DNA of 64,000 bases, from the NCBI GenBank assembly GCA_031216445.1, contig CM062204.1:16675001-16739000 (forward strand), given 5' to 3'. Each line of letters starts with the position of its first letter. Within the stretch, counting starts at the first letter, position 1. A program made the position numbers and the translations under genes. The notes below the pieces were generated by a model. That model made no database searches. It was not told the origin of the DNA and saw only the letters and a program-made list of their open reading frames with translations. The stretch comes from Lateolabrax maculatus. Its lineage: Eukaryota > Chordata > Actinopteri > Acropomatiformes > Lateolabracidae. Below are positions 1-11,500 of this stretch, piece after piece.

Positions 1-82
1 GGACGTCAATGTGTGGAAGGGTCTGCTGCTGCTGCTCTCTCTCACGTCTTCCCATGTTGGTCACTTTATTGGTCAGCTCATA

Positions 83-132
83 CGTGTGTGTGTGTGTGGT
101 GTGTGTGTGGTGTGTGTGGTGTGTGTGTGTGT
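83..132. repeat. (TG)n microsatellite, imperfect
   Basis: Alternating TG units interrupted by GG steps. Small ORFs across it (valine/cysteine-rich) are artefacts of the repeat. Confidence 0.9.
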
Positions 133-933
133 ACTAAGATATTTAAAATCAACATTTCACAGCCATTCTGTACATTTTGTGTTTGCATGCTTCAGAATTT
201 CCGACCACATACCAATGTTTTAAGACTTACCATGCAAAATAATTACCACGCCAACTTCTCCGCATTGCTCTCCAGCTCCCAATAATCCATGGCTGTAGTA
301 AAGCTTATTTACAGGAGGGCTGAACCCAGGATAGTTGAGTCTTCAGTCGTAGTGACATTTGACAGTCATTTGATCCTTGTTGTGATTCCCAGTCAGCTCT
401 CCTGATCACAGAAGATGCAATAATGTGGCCCCAGATGTTAATTTCCATGCAATTGCAACTGCTTGCCACAAGTTTGATGTATTCACTCATCCCTGCCTTT
501 CCAAAAGTTTACAATAAATAAATAAATATGTCTATTACATCTGGTGTCATGGAATTTATTCTCTTCAGTTTGCCTAGAGATTTTAACACTTTGTTTTCCA
601 GTGAACAAATTAAGGAAATTAGATTATTTAGGATTTCTGAACAGCATTAGGTACAGAGGACCCTGGTAATGTACACGATGCAGACAGTATTTTTTAATTA
701 TTGAAAAAGGAACTTTGTCCATTATTTGTAACCATCACAACTTCTTTATTATGCTTTTGTATCTGATATCCCTGCACATGATCAAGTTTATTTATATCCA
801 GTTTTGACAAGATGGTTATATTTAGTATATATATTTACAAGAGGTTATATTCATTAAGTTCAGGTTGCAATAAACAAGCATGTAATAATATGAGAGCAGC
901 ATTTGCGAAGACACAAGAGGGCAGCATTGCTTT

Positions 934-953
934 AAAAAAAAAAAAAAAAAAAA
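934..953 (+). repeat. Poly-A run
   Basis: About 20 consecutive A residues. This could be a microsatellite or the tail of an old retrotransposed sequence; no body of a retroelement is recognisable upstream. Confidence 0.8.
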
Positions 954-3900
954 CCACCAGTGGATAACACCTGTCACCAAACTGAGTGGCCGCCAGATAA
1001 TATATGTTTTAAAATACAGTGTGAATCTAACTCAAGTCTGTTCATGTGTTTAGATAAGTACACCAGCTTGCATGATGAGACAGTCTGTGAGGCGAGATGC
1101 ACCAGGGTAAGAACGTGGTCAATTATAGTATACAAGTTGAGGCTTTATAGAATATAGGAAGAGCTGCATCAGGGATCACTGCATTATTGTTCCAGTACAG
1201 TCCTAAGATATGATCGTGATATCACCTCGACTCATGAAACCCATTTTGCTCTTCAACAAATGGACCTCTCTCCAGATGAAAGCCTCTCACTAAGTAAAAT
1301 GAAATACAATTTATAAATCGTGCTCATCAAGCTGTTCCACCTATAATTTAACAGCACCCTTGGGTCATCACAGTGCTATTGGGCTAATAATAGGTTTAAC
1401 CCACCTTGATGGTATTTTGCCAGATTCAAAGCATGATTCAATTCACGTAGAATATTACATTATTTGGGTGATTTTAAAATTGAGTTTGGTAGTACTTTTA
1501 TTCTACCTATTTACATATTTTGCCTCAGTTTGACCTTATTTATACATTTTCTCAAGCATGTTTCCCAAAAAAACATGTCTGTCATGTTTTTTTAACGAAC
1601 ATATTAGCCTGGAGCAGCTTTGGTTGAACCAACTGGGAAGTATATGGAGTTACTTCATGAAGGAAGTGGCAGAGAGGATTGTCTGGTTTACTTAAAGTCT
1701 TTACCTTGAATCTTCATCTCTTCCGTCCTTATTTCAGACCGACTCACTAACCCACAAACCTTCTTAAAAGCAAAACCCAAAATTGTGTCAAATCAAGCGG
1801 TACCCTGGACCACTGAGGAGACACTAAAGGCTTGGGATTTTTAAATCCATATAGTTCTGAGAAACACCACATTTGGACATCTAAAGCTGAATGTCTGGTG
1901 CCGCTGCTTTGTCAAAGCACTACTGGTTCTCTCTGTAATGTGAATGTGGGAGTCAGAAACTGTACTGCATGAGAACTAAAACTAATGGTTAAATGATTGA
2001 AACAGGTAACTAAAAGTAAACAGTTGAAATAGTTAAACGTCTGACTTCTGCTACTCCAAGTGTAGTTGCACAAATGAAATCATGACCAAAACATTGACAG
2101 TTCAATTGTATGAAAGAAATGTTGTGACAATATACACTTTTTATATAATTAGCAGTGTGTAACATCCAGTTTAAAATCAATACAAATTAACACATTTGGA
2201 ACATCACTGATGGTGTCGATAAAAGGGTAAGTCATCAGTAAGGGGCTGTGAGCTTAGAGAACAGTTAGTGCCATCAAACAGCTTTGAGAGAGCCTCTTGT
2301 CAAAAGAAAGCAATACTCACGAGCTGTTCATTTATACATGAGCTACATTCTCCCACATGGGGAGAAGCAGGTGTTTTTCTTGCTGTATTGCTTGTCTCTC
2401 TTGCTCTCTCTTTCCTTTTTGTTCACACTCTCTTCCCTTATCACCCTTTCCCCCACTATCAACTGCCTCATGTTACAGTTCTTCAGCTGGTGTAAGCACA
2501 ACGTTCGAAAGCTGCCACGTCAAACCTTATTTTGTCCAATTTACTGCTTTTAATGGAAATTCCCATTGGTGCCTGTAGCTAATGAGACAATAATTCCCCT
2601 CACTCCTTGGTAATGTGGAAGATTCAATGTGATCTGTCCAAGGGAGATTGTGTCTAGGTTAATTGAATTATTTATTTATTTACTTGGTTAATTTTTTTTC
2701 ATTGTGAGACCCAAATAAAACATTTTTTTTTATGCAGCTATTGCCACGTGTTAAACCTCCAGGACATAGTGTTATTATTCATTCTCTTCATACACCGTTG
2801 TTAAGTGCATTTACACCCTGTAAGATATCTGATTAAGTTGTAAATGTATGCAAATAAGATATCTGTTTAGGCCACGAAGTCCCTATATTGTATTAATGAA
2901 TGTTCAACATATCAACAATTCAGTACTTAAAGTGTCACCCGTGTACTGGCTTTGTCTGCACAGAAGAAGTTATATTTTTTAATGTTTTAATGATTATCAG
3001 TATGTGAGAGGTAAAAGGGAATTATTTTGGGGCTGTTGAGACTGAATTCTGGGTGACACAACAATAAGTTAACAAAATTCAATAAAACGTATTTCACATC
3101 CACAAAAGATTACATGAAAACACAGAATCGCAACACTTGGCCGTGGTTTGCTGAGCAGTGACCACGGATACAGAATGGCTCCTGGGTCTTTATTTAACAA
3201 CACAACAGACTCCAACTTTAACCCAACACTGCAGTGTAGGAGTCAGGAAAAGACCCCTAGGGTTAAAAATATCGGCTTGCCATATTGTTTCCATGGCAAT
3301 GCTATCACATACTATACCTGGGGGAGTTACACTAGAAGGATACTGATCAACCTACACACTGCAGACCACACTGCCATCACATAATTTATCCTCATACATG
3401 GCTTCCACCCAACTATTAGGTTTGTTTGATGTCTCATGGTGTAATAGGTGGTTGTTTGTCTGAAATGGGGCCCCGTCATTTGGGTGACTGTAGCAGCAGA
3501 CCTGGAGGGGACAGTTTATATCCCTTAAAACAACCTGGAATTTACAGCCTTGGACACTCCCTCCTTTCAGAGCCTTTAAAGCAAGCAATTCAAGAGTGTA
3601 TACATGCCGTTTTTGTGCCACATGATTAATTAGTATTTATAACACAAGATGACATTAATACACAAAGAGAGATATTTGAACAAAAACACAATTGAAACGA
3701 ACCAGCAATGACAAAAAAGCATATTTTTGTACAAAAGTAGATTGTGAAGAACAGTAAAACATGCTGAGGTGAGACAAAATGACTAAAAATGTCAAATTTA
3801 ATGTTTTATCTATTGTATGAAGATACAGCAAAACATTAAATCAATACAGTATACTAAGATTAAATTACCACACATAAAATTAATTATATTTAAGAATAAT

Positions 3901-5483
3901 TGTGACCTCTTGCTACAAGTGAATTTCAAATCCTGTAGGATGTAGGTGTTAATCAGATTTGCACTGCCCCCATTGAGAATTGATCAATAATCAGAAAATA
4001 TGCAGACTGAGAAGGTGTAATTATTGATTGGAGTCGCTCATCTCCAACAGAGATGTTACTGTGTGGTTTTTCTAGGTCTACACGAAAAAATTGGAGAGTT
4101 TAAATTCGCTCCTGAGTAGCACAGACCCACTACACAGTCCATACAGGAGGAATATTGTAATATTTTTCATTTAGACACAGAAACTACACAGTAACCGATG
4201 AGCAACAGATGAATTGTAGCAGTTGTATAAACAATCCAACAAAGTGTCTGTTGCTCTCTACAGACTCTGGAAACTCTTCTCTGACCTGCAGCCGCATAAC
4301 AATCTCAACTCAAGGTCCTTTTACTTTCTTGTTCCATAATGTCTCCTTCAATTATATCATGCGGTCGTTTGCTCAGTTGTCAACAAGAAGTGGAAAAAAA
4401 GTATGAACCTTGAGGTGTGATAGTTTCATCAACTGCTGTTTCCAAAGTCAATAATACAGCTTAACTCCAATTTGTGTAACCCCTAGCCTTATATTTACTG
4501 CTTTTCAAATTTTAAACCTTTAAGTGACACATTATGGCCATTTGATTGTAAGTAAGAGTTGGACTAATTAAAATTCAAACCTGTAGTACTGCAGTGTATA
4601 TTAATGTCTGAACACTTTGTTGGATATTTGAAGGCTGAATGTGAACAAAAAAGTGAAACTGAAATAGTAAAATACTGTTACCTCCATCACACCACTTTCT
4701 TGTAAGGCACCATTTATAAAGCATTCAAGTTGTAACTAATCTTTTTGTTACTGGTTTGGATCACTTACAAGCCAGTAGTAAGAACCACTTTGGGGTTGCA
4801 CTTCACACTTTCTCTTGTCCTTTTAGCTCTTTCATTTGTTAGGAAGACCACTCCAACGCACCGTGAGACCGCTTAACTTGTAGGAAAGGTTTGCAGTAAC
4901 AACTGGACGACCATTATTGTCGTAAAACAAACATCTGTCGATGACTTAATGACTTAATAATGATGTAGGCAAACATGACAGCTTATTAGAAAGTGAGAAA
5001 CTCTCGTCCCTTGATGAATGGGTCACCAACATGTCGAGAGGACAAACCAGAGGGGACCTCCTGGCGTCTGACTGATCTGTAAAGCAACAGTAACTGATTT
5101 ATTTATCCCTCGTAAGCACTTCTAATCGCTTCATAGAGGGTTCCTCGTTATAAAGCGGTACCTGGTAGGGCTGCATCATTCAACATTGGACCGGTGCGGT
5201 CAGTTACCACCGCCACCGCGTCTCAGCACCGCGGACAAACGTCCAAACGACCTCCAGCGAGACAGTGACAGCCAGCTGTTCCGCCCGGAGCTCCTCGCCC
5301 CCCCCTCCACCCCGGGGTCCTCCCTCCTCTCTCTGCACCCCCCTCCCCTCCTTTTCTCTCCCCCCCTCTCTGTCTCCGTCTCTCTGTCTGTCTCTCTGTG
5401 CCTGGTAGGACGGCACGCAGTCCCGGCGTCTCCTGCTGGAGCTGAACCAGCCATCCCAGCGGAGGCGGTGGGTCGCTCGCTCG

Positions 5484-5560
5484 GTGTGTGTCGGTGTGTG
5501 TGTGTGTGTGTCGGTGTCGGTGTGTGTGTGCGTGTCGGTGTGTGTGTGTGTGCGTGTTGA
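5484..5560. repeat. (TG/CG) purine-pyrimidine tract in promoter region
   Basis: TG repeats punctuated by CGG and CG steps over about 75 bp. Alternating purine-pyrimidine sequence of this kind can adopt Z-DNA; that is a general property, not shown for this site. Confidence 0.85.
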
Positions 5561-5755
5561 GGCTTCCCGTCGGCACGCGGCAGGCGAGAGCAGGCGGCTG
5601 TCCCCGCGCCGACAGGGAGGGAGCAGCGCGCCAGGTATCGTGACGCACCAAAAAATTTGGGCACTTGCCTGGACTTCTCTCCGTCTCTCTCTCTCTCCGC
5701 CATGTGACAGAGCCCACGCTGCCGAAAAGTGGAGTTTCACGGGCTACCCCACCAC

Positions 5756-5794
5756 CACCACCCCCCCCCCCCCCCACCACCCCCCCCCCCCCCC
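5756..5794. repeat. Poly-C tract
   Basis: Runs of C broken by ACC units. The complementary strand carries long G runs and could form G-quadruplex structures. Confidence 0.85.
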
Positions 5795-5978
5795 CGCGCA
5801 CGGAGCAGCCACACGAGACCTGTGCGTCATCTCTGTCCTGAATTTCGCTGTTGTCGTCGCCGCGGTGGGCTTGTTGGCGGTGTTTGGTGATGCCATGATG
5901 TCTTTCAGATGCCGCCGCGTCGCATCTCTCCGTCAGAGTGAGTGAGGAGTCTCCTCTGCGTCCCTCGCTGCACAGAAG

Positions 5979-6000
5979 AAAAAAAAAAAAAAAAAAAAAA
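5979..6000 (+). repeat. Poly-A run in leader region
   Basis: About 22 A residues inside the otherwise GC-rich region. Confidence 0.85.
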
Positions 6001-6138
6001 CTTGGACTGCTGCCTCCTCTCCGGCTCCGGGAGCCTCTGCGGCCGCCGGCTGACGACGCGGTGAAACTACTGCTCAACTACCACCAGATCAACTTTTTTC
6101 TTCTCCCCCCCCCCCTGCAGATGAAGATTTACTTGCCC

Positions 6139-6162
6139 GGTGTGTGTGTGTGTGTGTGTGTG
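6139..6162. repeat. (TG)n microsatellite in leader region
   Basis: About 12 TG units, 280 bp upstream of the RHBDL3 start codon. Confidence 0.85.
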
Positions 6163-6278
6163 TGGAAGTGCGCTGGGAATAACCGGAGTAAACACACCTC
6201 TCTCATTTATCGGTAGGAAACCGTTTCACCTGCTCTGATTCCCCGACCCTCCGAAATCCACGAGAGAGAGAGAGAGAG

Positions 6279-6347
6279 ATGATGATGATGATGATGATGA
6301 TGGTGATGAGCGTGACGCTCGGCTTTCTCACCTTCTGCCGTTGCTGA
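6279..6347 (+). promoter_or_regulatory. Upstream ORF starting in an (ATG)8 repeat
   Basis: Eight tandem ATG triplets at 6279-6302 are in one frame, followed by GTG, a further ATG, twelve more codons and a TGA at 6345-6347. If this stretch is in the mature leader, it is an upstream ORF whose start codon is an array. It ends 92 nt before the RHBDL3 ATG. A second tiny upstream ORF (6383-6400, five codons plus stop) lies between them. Whether this DNA is in the mature leader is unproven. Confidence 0.45.
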
Positions 6348-6439
6348 CGCGCGCAGGGAGCGGAACATTTGCACCGTGAACTATGTGGAGTCACTCCTGA
6401 GGACCGAGCCGCTGCTCCCCCCCCCCCCCACCCCGCAGC

Positions 6440-6580
6440 ATGGAGAGGAGCAGCCCGAGGATGACGGGCGGAACCCGGGAGACGCCGGTCAACTCCTCTC
6501 CGGCGGTGGCGGCCAACGCCGAGGGCGAGGAGATCGAGGTTTTGGAAAGCACCGACGTCCTCCCCGTGGCTCCGGAGGAC
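6440..6580 (+). CDS. rhbdl3: rhbdl3 coding exon 1
   Basis: 47 codons, starting at an ATG in a strong context (A at -3, G at +4) and ending at a GTGAGT donor in phase 0. It encodes the acidic, poorly conserved cytosolic N-terminus ending VAPED, which matches the APED just before the EF-hand region of mammalian RHBDL3. Confidence 0.9.
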
Positions 6581-8215
6581 GTGAGTACACGCACACGCAC
6601 ACGCACACACACACACAACAGTACAGAGGGACGTCGTGCACGTGCACTGTGCACTTTTCGCATTTTTTACAGTTATGCAGCAGAATGTGTTTAATGGACA
6701 AAAAAAAATATATATATATATATACAGTATTACAGAACAATGAGAGAAGCCCCCAAATACACACTGCACATCCTTTCTAGGAATATTACTTTGAAGAGAG
6801 ATAACTCCCCCCCACGCACACACACACACACACACACCACACACACACACACACACAAACACACACTATGCTTGCTCCATTAGATGTCCCAGGCTACATA
6901 GGAGATCTCTCACAGATAATGATCCACACTTTGGTACCTTATTATCTTTTGCCGCAGCTCATTGACCACAATGATCAGGTAATAACAGCATGTGATTGCA
7001 AGACTGCAATTAAGCAAAATGCTCACAGGGAGGAAAGTCCTTTTGGCCAAGATTCATCATTTTCAAACAGGTGCTCCTCTCCACTGTTGTGGCACCTGTT
7101 TCTGAGGTTTTTGTTTTTCCCTGACCACCTCTTCCTCTCGCTCACTCCATCACTTGCTCTTTTTTTCTCTCTTTCCTCGTCTCAGCAATGGAAGTCTCTG
7201 TTTGATAAGGTATGTACTGCACGCTGCAGCGGCTTGGATCTCTCACCATGTGCATGTATCACTCATTGTGGCGCAGTGTTGTCATGGTGCTCATCTGTGT
7301 GTGAACTGTTGGTGACCTCTGACATAATCTCGGTTGTCAGCTCGAAGCAACGCGGATGTGTTGAACTCTCTTAAAGGTCATGAAACATTGGGGAGATTTT
7401 GAATGAACTGAGATGCAATATTGAAAAAAAAGGATAAAGTTACTTTTTAATTTGAAAAAGTCAACATTTAGTGGTTTAGGGTAATACATGCCTCTAAAGT
7501 GAAAAAACTAAAAGTTTTGTCCATGTATCATGACCTTGACATTATAATTATGCTGTAACACTGGCTTTCACACTAATGGAAGTGACTTAAACCTGCACTA
7601 GGAAATGTTGCACATCAGTGCCAAGATGTAGCTGTCAGAAAGATTTTAACTTCTGTGCATAGAAATCATGTATCATGATGTTTAACTTCACACAGCTAGC
7701 TCATTTTTGCCATCTTTGCTGAGCTGCGTTGCTTAAAGCATCCCAAAAGATCACATGATACAGCTATTTTCCGACCACTTACTCACAGCTGTCTATAGTT
7801 TTAATATGACTATGATTTATTCTGACTTTTTTTCTGTGATTCTGATTTTTATTTGGCTAAATGAGGTGACACTACCATGTCTCGGCTGGTGGAGATGGCA
7901 AAGGCTTCTCTCTTTCAGCCCCAGTTTTGTGATTTAGGCTGATTAGACAAATGTATTTTTAGATCAAAATCTTGCCGAGTGCAGCTTTAAATCCTTTGCC
8001 TGCTGGGTAACAATCATAGCATAACATGCAACCAGGCCGCGGCTTTGTCCAACCAAACTCCTGCAGAGGCGAGAGCGTCAGAGGAGTGGGAGCACACCAG
8101 AGGCTGTGGGTGTGTCGTCCGCTGACATTGACCCTGATAATGCAATTAGGGTGATACATAATCCTAGATGCATTGATCTATCAGTCAGGCCGATCTTGTA
8201 AGAAACACATGCAGG

Positions 8216-8251
<36 letters not shown>

Positions 8252-8348
8252 TACAGCCAAGAAACCCCAGGAGAAGAAAGACACAGACCGGCTGATCATG
8301 CAAGCAGCATGTTGGACTGACAGACGGCAAACGGGCCCCCTAGTATCA

Positions 8349-8386
<38 letters not shown>

Positions 8387-8474
8387 CTTACACATGCACA
8401 GCCATCACTCAGTGGGGCTGCTGCAGCACCTGCCCGCCCTGGGGCCCTCTACTTTCTCTGAAGGGGGAATTGTA

Positions 8475-8512
<38 letters not shown>

Positions 8513-11500
8513 CTTGCAGGAGGTTAGCGGGGATGTTTCGGGCTGAGCCAGAGGCTCGTGTCAGGCTCAATCTTTCAGGGGGAAACGGAGGTCCCATGGG
8601 ATTACGGGAAAGGCTAACTGGGGCGTGGGTGTGTCAGTGATGGAGCATATTCTATGGACAGGCATTAAGTGGGCCTCTCAATCCGCTGTCTTTATGTGTG
8701 CGGTGCAGCTTTGACTTTCCTCAAGTGGACGTCGGTCTAAAAAAAACGTGGCTCTGTCCAAATGGCGAGGTCGCTGCCCGGTCTGGCAGCAACAAATGTC
8801 CATTCACTCTTTTATTATCCTTCCCCTTTTACCTCCTCACAATGAGTTGCTCCATTTGTCAAGGGGCTGACCTCCGAGACCCCCAGCTTCTGTGAAGCGA
8901 CTAAGGAAGACGAATGACGGGCCACTAAAGACAAGAAAAAGAAGGATCTTAAACCAGTCTGGCAACCTGTGTCACTGTGTGAGAAGACAAAAGACAAAGT
9001 CTGCTTGAAAACAGAGCGGGGTCTAGGCTTTTATTTGTCCAATGCAAAGAAACACACCACGAAGTGCATCTATGTATGCCATGTGTGTCATACGTAGTTC
9101 AGTTTATAAGTTATCGTAAAATAACACAGCTACAAATATAAGGCATGACACATGACTGCACAGACTTACTGCTCATTACTATTTTGCATCTCATTCACTT
9201 GTTCACATTCATACTCACACAGCAATGGCTGGTGTAGACACTGGCCTAATCCTCAGGGGCAGTTTGGGTTCAGTGTCTTGCAAAAGGACACCTTGACATG
9301 TCGACAGGAGGAGGCGGGGATCAAACTGCCAACCCTGCAATTAATGGACGGCACGCTTGTTCGTGACATTTTATGCAGAGGTGAGAAAGTCAATGACTAC
9401 GTCCCTTTTCGTGACGCAATCAATGTCTTTATGTCACACATTTGAGTGTGCTCATTCATAACACCTAGAATATAAACGCACCCGTTAGATGTGGTCAGAC
9501 AACACTTCTACATTCTTTCATGCATACGCCGTTCTTTAACTTCCCACCAGCTACAATTTGACAGCTAGTGTATGTAACTTATGAAATTAAATCAAATATT
9601 CCAGTGAGTGTAAAACATTGGCAAAATAAGACAATGATGCATCTCTTGTGTTAATCAATTCTGGCATCCCTCCCTTGTCATATGCAGAGCATATTTATTC
9701 CTGTCCATCCCGTCAGGGATGTTTAGACAGCGGAGAAAAGACAGGATCGTCTTCTCTCCCTTGTTCTTTTTTTTTTTTTTTGTTTGGACTGTGGCTTTCC
9801 TCCAGCTTGTTTAAAGCAGTGTGGGCTGTCTAGAAAACCTTCCCCATCATATCATTTATACTGGCTCCCATGTGAACTCGGTGCATACAGCTATCAGTTT
9901 CTGGGTTTTAAACCATTGGGGGCTGGAATCAAAGTGCTGCGTCGCTCTGTTCGCTTTTCCTTTCACTCCTCTCTCCTGTCCCCGGAGAGGATTTTGTTGC
10001 TGTATAAGTGCTTTCCTCCTCTACATGCAGGAAGTAAGCACCAAACCCCAGAATGCTTTGATTTGCGTTGTCCATCGCCTGAAACAAACATGAGGAATGA
10101 ACACAGACAGAGGCGACGTCTAATGAAGCAGAGGAGATGCTGTTAGGAGGATGTCAGCTGCACTGCCCTTTCTCTCCCTCATAATCAAAGTGTCCCAGGC
10201 TCTGTCTGTCCTCTAGACACACACACACCAATCTGGAAAGACTGCAGTCATGGTAGCCTGATTCCACACAATATGTGTATCATCTGCAAAGAGAAATAGG
10301 GTCTGCTTAAGAGACTCCATTTGGTGCCGACTGATACACACACTCACTAGTACCCCAACATATACGTGTTGTTTTTTTGAGGATTTCTGGGAATTCGAGG
10401 CTGGACCACAGTTTATGTCCAAGATTGATCTAATAAACCATGTTAAGCATGTTTAGATTGCAAAAAATGAACTGAACACTTTTGTTTTACACTCCCTGTG
10501 AAGGCACATCAGATGGATTTCCTTGTACGACCGTGTCTGGAGGAGAATAATTGGTTGTCTTTTACCTCATTATTTTGCTTCTCATGTTCATTAGTAAAAA
10601 GTGGGATCCAGAAGGCTTCTCTGTCTTTAAGTTGCCTTATCACTTCAACACAGTAGCACACTAACTTCTACAATGTAGATCTTGAAGGGCTACACCTACA
10701 GCACAGACACAATGAGTTGTTATATAAGGGGACTGGGAATGTCCCAGTGCTCGGAAAGCCTGAAATTGGAAGTCCCCAGGTGTACAGCCTGGAAACCTGG
10801 CCCAACTCAAAGTAGATGGAGGACTTGTAGAGATGTATACAAACCACGTTTATGGTTTTTCTATCCAAAAGAAAGGCTCTTTTTCACTTCACTTTACTTA
10901 AAAACGCTTTAATCTTTTGTCTGTCGTTGTGATAGAAGACTAGAGGCCCTATCGGTGAACAGTAACAATCGTTTGATTCTGGACTTCGTGTCCATGTGCG
11001 TTGTGTGTTTGTGTGTGTGTGAGAGAGAGAGACATCCTTATGTGTGTGCACAGTTGCCTTTGTGTTGACAGCATGCTCCCAAAGGCATGTTGAAATGACC
11101 CAGGCACGCGCTCGCATGAGCTTAGTGATTAAACACTTTCACATGGCTGCATACTTTCCATGGAAGAGTTTCCCCCCTTCATTTTTTGCTTGAGTGCGAG
11201 TTGTGATCTCAAAACTCCTCACTGTAACCACACAAATAAAAGCCTTTTAGATCTTTGATCTAAAGATTTAGATCTTAGGAATGTCGTCTAGCCAGAGGGG
11301 CTTACTCCGTCCATACTGTTACTGTACTGAAAACTGAACTGAACTGAACTGAACTGAAACTCACAGCCATGTGGTAAATGATTTCTGATCACCCCATCAT
11401 TTCTCAACTAAAGTAAGCCAAAGTAACTAAAGTAAGCTATTATAACAATGTCTGTTGTTATAATAGCCAAACTAGGGTTATTAATTAAAACAAGGATCAA

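Larger units (their letters stand above)
1..5148. other. Intergenic region without a recognisable gene
   Basis: This AT-rich stretch has only short, unsupported ORFs on both strands and no exon that I can match to a known protein. It contains a TG microsatellite (83-132), a poly-A run (934-953) and several AATAAA motifs, for example around 511-530 and 868-873. Those motifs could belong to the 3' UTR of an upstream gene. In human the upstream neighbour of RHBDL3 is RHOT1, but no RHOT1 coding sequence is visible, so this is only a guess. Nothing else with clear structure was seen. Confidence 0.5.
5149..6439 (+). promoter_or_regulatory. rhbdl3: RHBDL3 putative promoter and 5' leader (CpG-rich)
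   Basis: Base composition changes sharply from AT-rich to GC/CpG-rich near 5170 and stays so up to the RHBDL3 start codon. A TATAAA motif at 5149-5154 marks one possible core promoter, but a TATA-less CpG-island promoter further down is equally possible. The region is full of simple sequence: TCTC/TCTG runs (about 5330-5400), TG tracts (5484-5560 and 6139-6162), C runs (5756-5794, around 6105, 6420-6430), poly-A (5979-6000), GA (6262-6278) and ATG (6279-6302). Long ORFs on either strand here are low-complexity artefacts. The transcription start and any leader splicing cannot be fixed from sequence. Confidence 0.5.

Noticed and set aside
1..5148. Possible RHOT1 3' end upstream of rhbdl3
   Set aside because: Expected from human gene order, but no RHOT1 coding sequence is visible, so it was not annotated as a gene.
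5223..6077. 284-codon ORF on the minus strand over the rhbdl3 promoter region
   Set aside because: It consists of translated TG, GA, C and A runs (His/Thr, Gly, Phe stretches), has no recognisable domain, and overlaps the promoter. Low-complexity artefact.
6203..6862. 219-codon minus-strand ORF over rhbdl3 exon 1 and intron 1
   Set aside because: Antisense to a real exon and driven by CA and TA microsatellites.
8351..8512. CA and TG tracts as a possible CRISPR-like or structured array
   Set aside because: Simple dinucleotide microsatellites in opposite orientation, with no spacers or regular repeats.
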